From: Micromonospora sp. RHAY321
Lineage (GTDB): Bacteria; Actinomycetota; Actinomycetes; Mycobacteriales; Micromonosporaceae
DNA: 64,000 bases
Assembly: GCF_023896955.1 (NCBI RefSeq)
Contig: NZ_JAMHIW010000015.1
Location: forward strand, 62,001 to 126,000
Direction of reading: 5' to 3'
The notes under the pieces were generated by a model. The model was not told the origin of the DNA. It searched no databases and saw nothing but the letters and a program-made list of their open reading frames with translations. Below, one piece after another: positions 7,547 through 15,053 of the stretch; the first letter of the stretch is position 1; each line of letters begins with the position of its first letter. A program made the position numbers and the translations under genes.

Positions 7547-10500
7547 TTGCACCACGCAAGAAGAATCGCCACACTCGGCCTCGTGTCCGTACTGGCGCTC
7601 TCGGCGCCGGTCCCCGCCGCTGCCTCCGCCGCCGCGCCCGCTACGCCGGGCCGGGCGGACCTGCCGACCCGCCCGGCCGCCCCCGGCGGACCCATCGCCG
7701 ACCGATCGGCCACGGTCACCCTGATCACCGGCGACCGGGTGACGGTCACCGCGTCCGGTGCCGCCGTCCAACCGGGCGCCGGCCGGGAGGACGTACGGTT
7801 CCTCGTCCGACGCGAGCGGGGCCACCTCTCGGTGACGCCGCAGGACGCGTTGCCGCTGCTCCGCTCCGGCCGGGTGGACCGGCGGCTCTTCGACGTCACC
7901 GCGCTGGTCGAGGCGCGCTACGACGACGCCCACCGTGACACCCTGCCGCTGCTGGTCTCGTACGGCTCGGCGGGCACCGCCCGGAGTGCCCCGGGCACGC
8001 TGCCCGGCGCGCGGGTCACCCGCGAGCTGCCGGCGATCCGCGGCGCGGCCCTGAGCACGGGCAAGTCCTCCCTGGGCGCGGTCTGGGCGACGGTCACCAC
8101 CGGCCCCGGCGCCGCCCGGCTCGGCGCGGCGGGGGGCGTCGAGCGGATCTGGCTGGACGGTCGCCGCCGGGTGACTCTCGACCACAGCGTGCCGCAGATC
8201 GGCGCGCCCACCGCCTGGTCGGCCGGGTTCACCGGCAAGGGCGTGTCCGTCGCGGTGCTGGACACGGGCGTCGACGCGAGCCATCCCGACCTGGCCGGCA
8301 AGGTGGCCGAGGCGCGCAACTTCACCGAGGTCCCCGACGGCCGGGACGTGATCGGTCACGGCACCCACGTGGCCTCGACCATCGCCGGCAGCGGCGCGGC
8401 CTCTGACGGCCGGTACCGGGGCGTCGCGCCGGACGCGACCCTGCTCGACGGCAAGGTCTGCGAGGACACCGGCTGCAGCGACTCGGCGATCCTCGCCGGC
8501 ATGCAGTGGGCCGCGGTGGAAAAGAAGGCCGCGGTGGTCAACATGAGCCTCAGTGGCTGGGACACCCCCGAGGTCGATCCGTTGGAGGAGGCGGTGCAGA
8601 CCTTGACGGCGCAGACCGGCACGCTCTTCGTGACCGCCGCCGGCAACGACGGCGCGGACGGATCGGTCGGCTCGCCGGCCAGCGCTGACGCCGCGCTCGC
8701 CGTTGGCGCGGTGGACCGCGATGACGAACTCGCCGACTTCTCCAGCCGGGGCCCCCGGGTCGGCGACGACGCGCTGAAGCCGGACATCACCGCGCCCGGC
8801 GTCGACATCGTCGCCGCACGCGCCGCCAATGGTGTGATCGGCGAGCCGGTGGGGGAGCGCTACGTCACGCTCTCCGGCACCTCCATGGCCACTCCCCACG
8901 TGGCCGGGTCGGCGGCGCTGCTGGCCCAGCAGCATCCGGGCTGGCGGGCCGACCGGCTCAAGGCCACCCTGATGGCCGCCGCGAAGCCGCACGCGACGCA
9001 GACCGCCTACCAGCAGGGCGCCGGGCGGGTCGACGCCGCCCGCGCGATCACGCAGACGGTCAGCACCGATCCGGTGAGCGTCTCGTTCGGTCGCACCCTC
9101 TGGCCGCACGGCGACGACACCCCGATCACCCGCACGGTGACCTGGCGCAACGACGGTCCGGCCCCGGTCACCGTGGACCTGAGCATCGAGGGCGCCGGCC
9201 CCGGCGGTCGCGCGCTGCCGGCCGGCCTGTTCCAGTTGGGCGCCAACCAACTCACCCTGCCGGCGGGCGGCACGGCCGCCACGACCGTCACCACGGACAC
9301 CCGGCTCGGCGACGCCGACGGTTACTGGACCGGGCGGATCGTGGCCCGGTCGGGTGCGGCGGTCGCGGTCACCCCGCTGGCCGTGAACCGGGAGGTGGAG
9401 AGCTACACGCTCACCGTGGAGCACCTGAACCGCGCCGGCGCGCGCACCGCGGACCACTGGACCCTCCTGCTCGGGATGGACACCTTTGGCTCCTGGGACC
9501 TCGTCAGTTCCGACGGGGTGGCCACCGTGCGGGTGCCCAAGGGGCGCTACGGCCTGAGCGGCCTCGTCTTCGAGCCCGGTCCGGATGATGAGCAGCGCGG
9601 GATGTCCCTGTTGATGCAGCCCGAAGTCACCATCGAGCGGGACACGCGGATCGTCGTGGACGCCCGCCGGGCCAAGCCGGTGCGGACGACCGTTCCGGAC
9701 CGGACCGCCGTCCCACAACTGATCGATCTCAGCGGCAACTTCAACGCCGACGACGGCAGTGGGTACGGGGTCGGGCTCTGGGCGGACACGTTCACCGGCC
9801 TGACCAGCGGTCAGCTCGGCAAGCCGATCTCCGCCGACCGGTTCGTCGCCACCGTCAGCAGCCAGTGGACCAGGTCGGACCCGGCCAACAGCCCGTACCT
9901 GTACGCGCTGGCCGAAGCGATCCCTGGCCGGATGCCCACCGGGTTCGTCCGTGACTACACCCGACGGGACCTGGCCACCGTCGTGCACCGGTTCCGCGGC
10001 GGCTACCCGGGCATGGAGGCCGAGCGGATCGTGTACCCCGCGCTGGGGTACAACGTCGGCGGCTCTGCTCTGGTCCTGCCCACCGTCGTGCCCGGTCAGC
10101 GGGTCGAGTACTACAACACCAAGGGCGTGAAGTGGGAATCCGAGATCTACTTCGGAACGGTGGACGAGGACGGGTGGTTGATCCCGCAGGCAGCGCTCTT
10201 CTCCACCCCCACCGCGTACCGGGCCGGGCGGACGGTGCAGGAGATCTGGAACCAGGCGCCGTACTCGCCGTCCTTCCCGGACCCGCGCTGGCCGCACCAG
10301 AGCGTCAGCCGGGTCGGCGACACCATCGTGGTCGACGTGCCGATATTCAGCGACGCGGCCGGGCACCCGGGCGGCTCACTGAGCGACAGCGAGCACACCA
10401 AGCTCTGGCGCGACGGCAAGCTGGTCGGCGAGAGCGAGTACGCCGGCTACGGGGAGTTCACCGTGCCGCCGGGTAGGGCGGACTACCGCCTCGTCACGTC

Positions 10501-10915
10501 GTCGAAGCGAAGCTTCACCGACCTGAGCACCGAGGTGGAATCCAGCTGGACCTTCCGGTCGGGGCACGTCGCCGGTGAGACGCCGGCCCGACTGCCTCTG
10601 TCGGCGATCCGCTTCGCTCCGCCGTTGCGGGTCGACAACAGCGCTCCGGCCGGTCAGGGCTTCGTCGTCCCGGTGCGAGTGCAGCGGCAACCCGGCGCGC
10701 CGGCCGCCCGGGTGGAGAAGCTCGCTGTCGACGTCTCCTACGACGGCGGGAAGAGCTGGGGCAAGGCGAAGCTGGTCCGCACCTCCACCGACGGCTGGTC
10801 GGCCCTGTTGCAGCATCCGGCTGGCACCGGCTACGTGTCGCTGCGGGCCACCGCCCGGGACACCGCCGGCAACACGGTGACCCAACAGATCATCCAGGCG
10901 TACCGGCTGCGCTGA
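7547..10915 (+). CDS. Secreted subtilisin-family (S8) serine protease, large
   Basis: A 1122-residue secreted peptidase. A signal peptide covers about residues 1-28 (RR, then LVSVLALSAPVPAAAS), followed by a propeptide to about residue 215. The S8 triad is D239 in VAVLDTGVD, H271 in GHGTHVAST and S446 in GTSMATPHVAG, with oxyanion Asn in TAAGNDG. Roughly 600 residues of beta-rich C-terminal domains follow and probably bind substrate or the cell surface. The TTG start at 7547 is supported by GAGGAGG (7536-7542) 4 nt upstream and by the signal peptide beginning directly after it. Monocistronic, with a strong terminator after the stop. Likely degrades extracellular protein; specificity unknown. 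Confidence 0.88.
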   Translation: MHHARRIATLGLVSVLALSAPVPAAASAAAPATPGRADLPTRPAAPGGPIADRSATVTLITGDRVTVTASGAAVQPGAGREDVRFLVRRERGHLSVTPQDALPLLRSGRVDRRLFDVTALVEARYDDAHRDTLPLLVSYGSAGTARSAPGTLPGARVTRELPAIRGAALSTGKSSLGAVWATVTTGPGAARLGAAGGVERIWLDGRRRVTLDHSVPQIGAPTAWSAGFTGKGVSVAVLDTGVDASHPDLAGKVAEARNFTEVPDGRDVIGHGTHVASTIAGSGAASDGRYRGVAPDATLLDGKVCEDTGCSDSAILAGMQWAAVEKKAAVVNMSLSGWDTPEVDPLEEAVQTLTAQTGTLFVTAAGNDGADGSVGSPASADAALAVGAVDRDDELADFSSRGPRVGDDALKPDITAPGVDIVAARAANGVIGEPVGERYVTLSGTSMATPHVAGSAALLAQQHPGWRADRLKATLMAAAKPHATQTAYQQGAGRVDAARAITQTVSTDPVSVSFGRTLWPHGDDTPITRTVTWRNDGPAPVTVDLSIEGAGPGGRALPAGLFQLGANQLTLPAGGTAATTVTTDTRLGDADGYWTGRIVARSGAAVAVTPLAVNREVESYTLTVEHLNRAGARTADHWTLLLGMDTFGSWDLVSSDGVATVRVPKGRYGLSGLVFEPGPDDEQRGMSLLMQPEVTIERDTRIVVDARRAKPVRTTVPDRTAVPQLIDLSGNFNADDGSGYGVGLWADTFTGLTSGQLGKPISADRFVATVSSQWTRSDPANSPYLYALAEAIPGRMPTGFVRDYTRRDLATVVHRFRGGYPGMEAERIVYPALGYNVGGSALVLPTVVPGQRVEYYNTKGVKWESEIYFGTVDEDGWLIPQAALFSTPTAYRAGRTVQEIWNQAPYSPSFPDPRWPHQSVSRVGDTIVVDVPIFSDAAGHPGGSLSDSEHTKLWRDGKLVGESEYAGYGEFTVPPGRADYRLVTSSKRSFTDLSTEVESSWTFRSGHVAGETPARLPLSAIRFAPPLRVDNSAPAGQGFVVPVRVQRQPGAPAARVEKLAVDVSYDGGKSWGKAKLVRTSTDGWSALLQHPAGTGYVSLRATARDTAGNTVTQQIIQAYRLR

Positions 10916-10927
10916 GGCGTACCCCGT

Positions 10928-10958
10928 CCGGGTCCGCGGCGCGGTGCCGCGGACCCGG
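10928..10958. terminator. Intrinsic-type hairpin between convergent subtilase and dapD genes
   Basis: Perfect 13-bp stem CCGGGTCCGCGGC / GCCGCGGACCCGG with a 5-nt loop (GCGGT), lying between two convergent stop codons. There is no U tract, as is usual for high-GC actinobacterial terminators, so it could serve either strand. Confidence 0.65.
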
Positions 10959-10966
10959 CTGGGCCG

Positions 10967-11926
10967 TCAGTCGTTGGCGTGCAGCGCGGCGTTCAGCTCG
11001 ATGCCCCGCCCGGTGCGCGGCCGGGCCTCCAGCGCGCCGGTCACGGAGTTGCGCCAGAACAGCAGGCCGTCGACGCCGGACAGCTCCCGGGCCTTGACCA
11101 CCCGGCCGTCCGGCAGAGAGATCTTGGAGGCGGCGGTGATGTAGCAGCCCGCCTCGACCACGCAGTCGTCGCCGAGGGAGATGCCGACACCGGCGTTCGC
11201 GCCGATCAGGCTCCGCTCGCCGATGCTCACCTTCTCGGTGCCGCCACCGGAGAGCGTGCCCATGATCGAGGCGCCACCGCCGACGTCGGAGCCGTCGCCG
11301 ACCAGCACGCCCTGCACGATCCGCCCCTCCACCATCGAGGTGCCCACGGTGCCGGCGTTGAAGTTGACGAAGCCCTCGTGCATCACGGTGGTGCCGGCGG
11401 CCAGGTGGGCGCCGAGGCGGACCCGGTCGGCGTCGGCGATCCGCACACCGGAGGGGACCACGTAGTCGGTCATGCGGGGGAACTTGTCCACCCCGTACAC
11501 CGCCAGATGGCGACCGGCGGCCCGCTCGATCACCCGCAGCTCGTCCACCCGCTCCGGGGGGCACGGCCCGGCGGAGGTCCAGGCCACGTTGGCCAGCTTG
11601 CCGAAGATGCCGTCCAGGTTGAGCTGGTTGGGCCGGACCAGACGGTGCGAGAGCAGGTGCAACCGGAGGTACGCGTCCGGGGCGTCCTTGATCGGGTCGT
11701 CCAGTGAGCCGATCACGGTGACCACCTGCACGGTACGCAAGCCGGGCAGCGGCCGGTCGCCGAGCGCGGCCGGCGGCAGGTCCAGCACGTCCGCCTTGTC
11801 CTCACCGGCGACCAGCGGCAGCTCACCCAGGCCCAGCTTGCCGGTCGGGTACCAGGTGTCGAGCACCTGTTCGTCTGCGGTGACGGTGGCAAGGCCGATG
11901 CCCCAGGCGGAATCTGCGGACGTCAC
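10967..11926 (-). CDS. dapD: Tetrahydrodipicolinate N-succinyltransferase
   Basis: A 319-residue actinobacterial-type DapD that transfers succinyl from succinyl-CoA to tetrahydrodipicolinate, the step before DapC in the diaminopimelate/lysine pathway. The N-terminal domain is followed by left-handed beta-helix repeats: VRLGAHLAAGTTVMHEGFVN, the glycine-rich GDGSDVGGGASIMGTLSGGG, and SLIGANAGVGISLGDDC. The GTG start at 11926 is preceded by AAAGGTGA. It is divergent from dapE, as in mycobacteria; the 135-bp gap can hold both promoters. Confidence 0.9.
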   Translation of the reverse strand: MTSADSAWGIGLATVTADEQVLDTWYPTGKLGLGELPLVAGEDKADVLDLPPAALGDRPLPGLRTVQVVTVIGSLDDPIKDAPDAYLRLHLLSHRLVRPNQLNLDGIFGKLANVAWTSAGPCPPERVDELRVIERAAGRHLAVYGVDKFPRMTDYVVPSGVRIADADRVRLGAHLAAGTTVMHEGFVNFNAGTVGTSMVEGRIVQGVLVGDGSDVGGGASIMGTLSGGGTEKVSIGERSLIGANAGVGISLGDDCVVEAGCYITAASKISLPDGRVVKARELSGVDGLLFWRNSVTGALEARPRTGRGIELNAALHAND

Positions 11927-12061
11927 TGTGTCACCTTTCGGTCGCGGCCGGGCCGGCCTCTGCTCACGACTTAGGGGCTCGCGAACTCACCGCCCGCGCT
12001 CGCCTCCGAGGCACGCACGCTCACTCTTCGCGCTGCCAGACCTGAAGGTACCGTGCGAACC

Positions 12062-13135
12062 ATGGAGAACCCGCTGACCCCCGAGGTCCTCGCCGATCCG
12101 GTGGCGCTGACCCGCGCACTGGTTGACATAGAGTCCGTGTCCCTCAACGAGAAGGCGATCGCCGACTGCGTCGAAGAGGTGCTGCGGGGCGTACCGCACC
12201 TGACCACCCACCGGCACGGCAACACGGTGATGGCGCGCACCGACCTGGGTCGGTCGCAGCGCGTCGTGCTGGCCGGGCACCTGGACACGGTGCCGCTGAA
12301 CAACAACTTCCCGTCGACCATGCGCGGCGACCTGATGTACGGCTGCGGCACCTCCGACATGAAGTCCGGTGTCGCGTACGCCCTGCACCTCGCGGTGACG
12401 CTGCCCGATCCGCGCTACGACGTGACGTACTTCTTCTACGAGGCCGAGGAGATCGAGTCGAAGTACAACGGGCTGAACCTGGTCGGCCAGGCGTACCCGG
12501 AGTGGCTGGAGGCGGACTTCGCGGTGCTGCTGGAGCCCACGTACGGCATCGTCGAGGCGGGCTGTCAGGGCACGATGCGGGCCATCGTGACGACCACGGG
12601 GGAGCGGGCTCACGCGGCGCGCTCCTGGCACGGGGTGAACGCGATCCACGCCGCCGGTGAGGTGCTGCGGCGGCTCCAGGCGTACGAGGGGCGCCGGGTC
12701 ACCATCGAGGGGTGCGACTACCGCGAGGGTCTGAACGCGGTCCGGATCACCGGCGGCGTCGCGGGGAACGTGATCCCGGACCACTGCGAGATCGAGGTCA
12801 ACTACCGGTACGCCCCGGATCGCGACCCGGCGGCGGCGGAGGCGCACCTGCGGGAGGTCTTCGCGGGATTCGAGCTGGCCGTGACCGACGCGGCGGCCGG
12901 CGCGGCCCCGGGGCTGGAGGCGGCCCCGGCGAAGGAGTTCCTGGCGGCGGTCGGCGCGGCGCCGATCGGCAAGCTGGGATGGACGGACGTGGCCCGGTTC
13001 GCGGCCATGGGCATCCCGGCGCTGAACTTCGGCCCGGGAGACCCGAACCTGGCCCACCACAAGGACGAGCACGTCGAGATCACCAAGATCCGTGACGGCG
13101 CCGCAACCCTGCACCGCTGGCTGGCCCCGGCCTGA
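12062..13135 (+). CDS. dapE: Succinyl-diaminopimelate desuccinylase
   Basis: A 357-residue M20-family metallohydrolase that hydrolyses N-succinyl-LL-DAP to LL-DAP and succinate. Metal ligands are visible in VLAGHLDTVPLN (His, Asp), GCGTSDMKSG (Asp) and FFYEAEEIES (general base Glu and ligand Glu), with a dimerisation domain around RITGGVAGNVIPDHCEIEVN and a final HHKDEHVEI. The ATG at 12062 is preferred over the GTG at 12053: TACCGT (12049-12054) lies 7 nt before it, indicating a leaderless transcript. With dapC and dapD it supplies peptidoglycan DAP. Confidence 0.9.
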   Translation: MENPLTPEVLADPVALTRALVDIESVSLNEKAIADCVEEVLRGVPHLTTHRHGNTVMARTDLGRSQRVVLAGHLDTVPLNNNFPSTMRGDLMYGCGTSDMKSGVAYALHLAVTLPDPRYDVTYFFYEAEEIESKYNGLNLVGQAYPEWLEADFAVLLEPTYGIVEAGCQGTMRAIVTTTGERAHAARSWHGVNAIHAAGEVLRRLQAYEGRRVTIEGCDYREGLNAVRITGGVAGNVIPDHCEIEVNYRYAPDRDPAAAEAHLREVFAGFELAVTDAAAGAAPGLEAAPAKEFLAAVGAAPIGKLGWTDVARFAAMGIPALNFGPGDPNLAHHKDEHVEITKIRDGAATLHRWLAPA

Positions 13136-13147
13136 TCCCGCTCCCGG

Positions 13148-13204
13148 TGATCAAGAGGTTTGCGTCAGCCGGGCCCGTTGTCGGCGACGCAAACCTCTTG
13201 ATCA
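13148..13204. repeat. 57-nt inverted repeat with perfect 19-bp arms
   Basis: TGATCAAGAGGTTTGCGTC (13148-13166) is perfectly complementary to 13186-13204 across a 19-nt GC-rich loop, 12 nt after the dapE stop. It also contains the 3' end and stop codon of the small minus-strand gene at 13165-13332. It could act as a bidirectional terminator, but its exact 57-nt size and TGATC ends are shared with the inverted repeat at 32776-32832, suggesting a repeated intergenic element. Confidence 0.8.
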
Positions 13205-13332
13205 GCTCCGGAGGGTGCGGGGGCGGCGAGGGGCGGGTCCAGTTGGCGGGTGCGGCGGCGCTCCGCCACCACGTCTCGGATCCGTCGCTGCATCTGGCGA
13301 CGGATCCGGATCATCTCGCTGTTGCTGATCAC
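13165..13332 (-). CDS. Probable basic microprotein (55 aa), C-terminus inside an inverted repeat
   Basis: GTG at 13332 is preceded by GGGGGAGGAGACAGC, a very strong ribosome site. The product starts with ISNSEMIRIRRQMQRRIRD, is Arg-rich and probably helical up to about residue 31, then becomes proline/alanine-rich. Its last ten or so residues are encoded by the 13148-13204 inverted repeat, where the stop lies. Upstream, on the same strand, TACTAT near 13386 resembles a -10 box and is followed by the palindrome at 13364-13377, so the gene looks regulated. I do not recognise the protein. It has no cysteine pair, signal peptide or membrane segment. Confidence 0.45.
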   Translation of the reverse strand: MISNSEMIRIRRQMQRRIRDVVAERRRTRQLDPPLAAPAPSGADQEVCVADNGPG

Positions 13333-13363
13333 GCTGTCTCCTCCCCCGAAGGCGCGCGCCCGG

Positions 13364-13377
13364 GCATACCCGGTATG
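13364..13377. promoter_or_regulatory. Palindromic operator candidate GCATAC-CCG-GTATG
   Basis: Second copy of the palindrome seen at 7473-7487, with one centre base changed. It lies between a good -10 box (TACTAT on the minus strand, near 13386) and the ribosome site of the 55-residue gene, where a bound repressor would block initiation or early elongation. Confidence 0.5.
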
Positions 13378-13486
13378 TGAATAGTAAGACGTACGGGGAA
13401 GCCGATTAGTTGCCCAAGATCTCAAACTATTTCTCGGCGTCCCCGCCCCGGCCACCCGACAGGTGCCGCTCCACTACGGTTGCTCC

Positions 13487-14350
13487 ATGAGCCAGAGCAA
13501 CCGGCGGGAGGCCGGCCGCGGTCCGGGACAGGAGCGGCACCGGGGCGCCGTCACGCTCCGCCGGGGAGCCATCCCGAGCAGCACAGCCGATCAGCGGCTG
13601 CTCGACTCCAGCGGGCGGGGCGACTGGAAGACCAGGGACGCCTGGCGGGCGCTGCGCATCCTCTCCGAGTTCGTCGAGGGGTTCGACACCCTCGCCGACC
13701 TGCCTCCCGCGGTGAGCGTCTTCGGCTCCGCGCGCAGCGGCCCGGACACCGCCGAGTGCCGGTTGGCCGAGGAGTTGGGCGGCGCGCTGGCCCGGGCCGG
13801 CTACGCGGTGATCACCGGAGGTGGGCCGGGGGTGATGGAGGCCGCCAACCGGGGCGCCAGCGAGGCCGGCGGGCTCTCCGTCGGGCTCGGCATCGAGCTG
13901 CCGTTCGAGCAGGGCATCAACGAATGGGTCGACCTGGCCATCGACTTCCGCTACTTCTTCGCCCGCAAGACCATGTTCGTGAAATACGCGCAGGCGTTCG
14001 TCGTGCTGCCCGGTGGGTTCGGCACCATGGACGAGCTCTTCGAGGCGCTCACCCTGGTGCAGACCGGCAAGGTCACCCGGTTCCCGGTGGTGCTGATGGG
14101 GGTCGCCTACTGGCAGGGGCTGCTCGACTGGCTACGCGACACGATGGCTGCCGACGGCAAGATCGGCCCGGTCGACCTGGAGCTGATCTGCCTCACCGAC
14201 GACGTCAACGCGGCGGTCCGGCACATCGTCGAGTCCGAGGCGGCGCTCTCCGCCGAGCAGGAGGCGGTCCGCGACGAGGCCCTCGCCCGTACCGCCGCCG
14301 ACCAGCAGACCGCCGCCGAGCAGGCGGCCGAGCAGACGCGGGAGGGCTGA
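13487..14350 (+). CDS. LOG-family nucleoside monophosphate phosphoribohydrolase (first of two)
   Basis: A 287-residue TIGR00730/LOG-family protein, the family that releases cytokinin-like bases from nucleoside 5'-monophosphates. The nucleotide-binding motif ITGGGPGVMEAANRGA and the catalytic motif PGGFGTMDELFEAL are intact, as is RKTMFVKYAQAF. A basic, probably disordered N-terminal extension of about 70 residues distinguishes it from its neighbour. The ATG at 13487 is 6 nt after TACGGT (13475-13480), so the mRNA is probably leaderless; the upstream in-frame start at 13463 precedes the predicted transcript. It overlaps the second LOG gene (TGATG). Confidence 0.85.
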   Translation: MSQSNRREAGRGPGQERHRGAVTLRRGAIPSSTADQRLLDSSGRGDWKTRDAWRALRILSEFVEGFDTLADLPPAVSVFGSARSGPDTAECRLAEELGGALARAGYAVITGGGPGVMEAANRGASEAGGLSVGLGIELPFEQGINEWVDLAIDFRYFFARKTMFVKYAQAFVVLPGGFGTMDELFEALTLVQTGKVTRFPVVLMGVAYWQGLLDWLRDTMAADGKIGPVDLELICLTDDVNAAVRHIVESEAALSAEQEAVRDEALARTAADQQTAAEQAAEQTREG

Positions 14351-14895
14351 TGGCGGCCATCTGCGTCTTCTGCGCCTCCTCCCGCACCCTCGACCAGCGC
14401 TGGCTGGACCTGGCCACCGAGACCGGTGCCGAGCTGGCCCGGCGCGGGCACACGCTGGTCAGCGGCGGCGGCTGTGTCGGCATGATGGGCGCGGTCGCGG
14501 ACGGCGCCCGGTCCGCCGGCGGGCGCACGCTGGGCGTGATCCCGCAGGCGCTGGTCGACCTGGAGGTCGCCGACCTGCGCTCGGACGAGCTGCTGGTGAC
14601 CGACTCGATGGCCAGCCGCAAGACCCTCATGATCGACAAGTCGGACGCGTTCCTCGCCCTGCCCGGCGGGCTCGGCACCCTGGACGAGCTGTTCGAGGTC
14701 TGGACGACCGCCACTCTCACCCTGCACACCAAACCGATGGTGCTGGTCGACACCGACGGCTTCTACCGGCCGCTGCTGGACTGGCTCGGCACGCTCGCCG
14801 ACCAGCACTTCCTCAAACCGGCCGGCCTCGACCTCCTCACCGTGGCCGACTCCATCCCCGCCGCCCTGCGGGCACTGGAGTCCCGCCTAACCTGA
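14350..14895 (+). CDS. LOG-family nucleoside monophosphate phosphoribohydrolase (second of two)
   Basis: A 181-residue compact LOG protein: ICVFCASSRTLDQRW at the N-terminus, LVSGGGCVGMMGAVADGA, then SMASRKTLMIDKSDAF and the catalytic PGGLGTLDELFEVW. Length and motifs match classical LOG enzymes. Its ATG overlaps the stop of the first LOG gene by one base (TGATG), so the pair is made together. They may act on different nucleotides, but that is inference. Confidence 0.87.
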   Translation: MAAICVFCASSRTLDQRWLDLATETGAELARRGHTLVSGGGCVGMMGAVADGARSAGGRTLGVIPQALVDLEVADLRSDELLVTDSMASRKTLMIDKSDAFLALPGGLGTLDELFEVWTTATLTLHTKPMVLVDTDGFYRPLLDWLGTLADQHFLKPAGLDLLTVADSIPAALRALESRLT

Positions 14896-14929
14896 CCCCG
14901 CACCCTCCGGCCTCCGGCCGACCCACCGG

Positions 14930-14988
14930 TCGACCATGAACGTGGCAGCGCCGCCGTCGGCGTGTCGCACCGCCAACCTCATGATCGA
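14930..14988. repeat. Imperfect inverted repeat after the LOG pair
   Basis: TCGACCATGAACGTGGCAG (14930-14948) pairs imperfectly (about 14 of 19) with CCGCCAACCTCATGATCGA (14970-14988). Its size (59 nt), TGATC-containing end and place shortly after a stop codon match the other inverted repeats in this window. Confidence 0.5.
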
Positions 14989-15053
14989 TGGAGGTGGATG
15001 GGGTGGAGTGGTGGGACGGGTTCGGTGTCGTATGGGCGTGATGGGATGAGCTG

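Noticed and set aside
7502..10366. A 954-codon minus-strand open frame across the subtilase
   Set aside because: The opposite strand has a signal peptide and a complete catalytic triad; the antisense product has no recognisable features.
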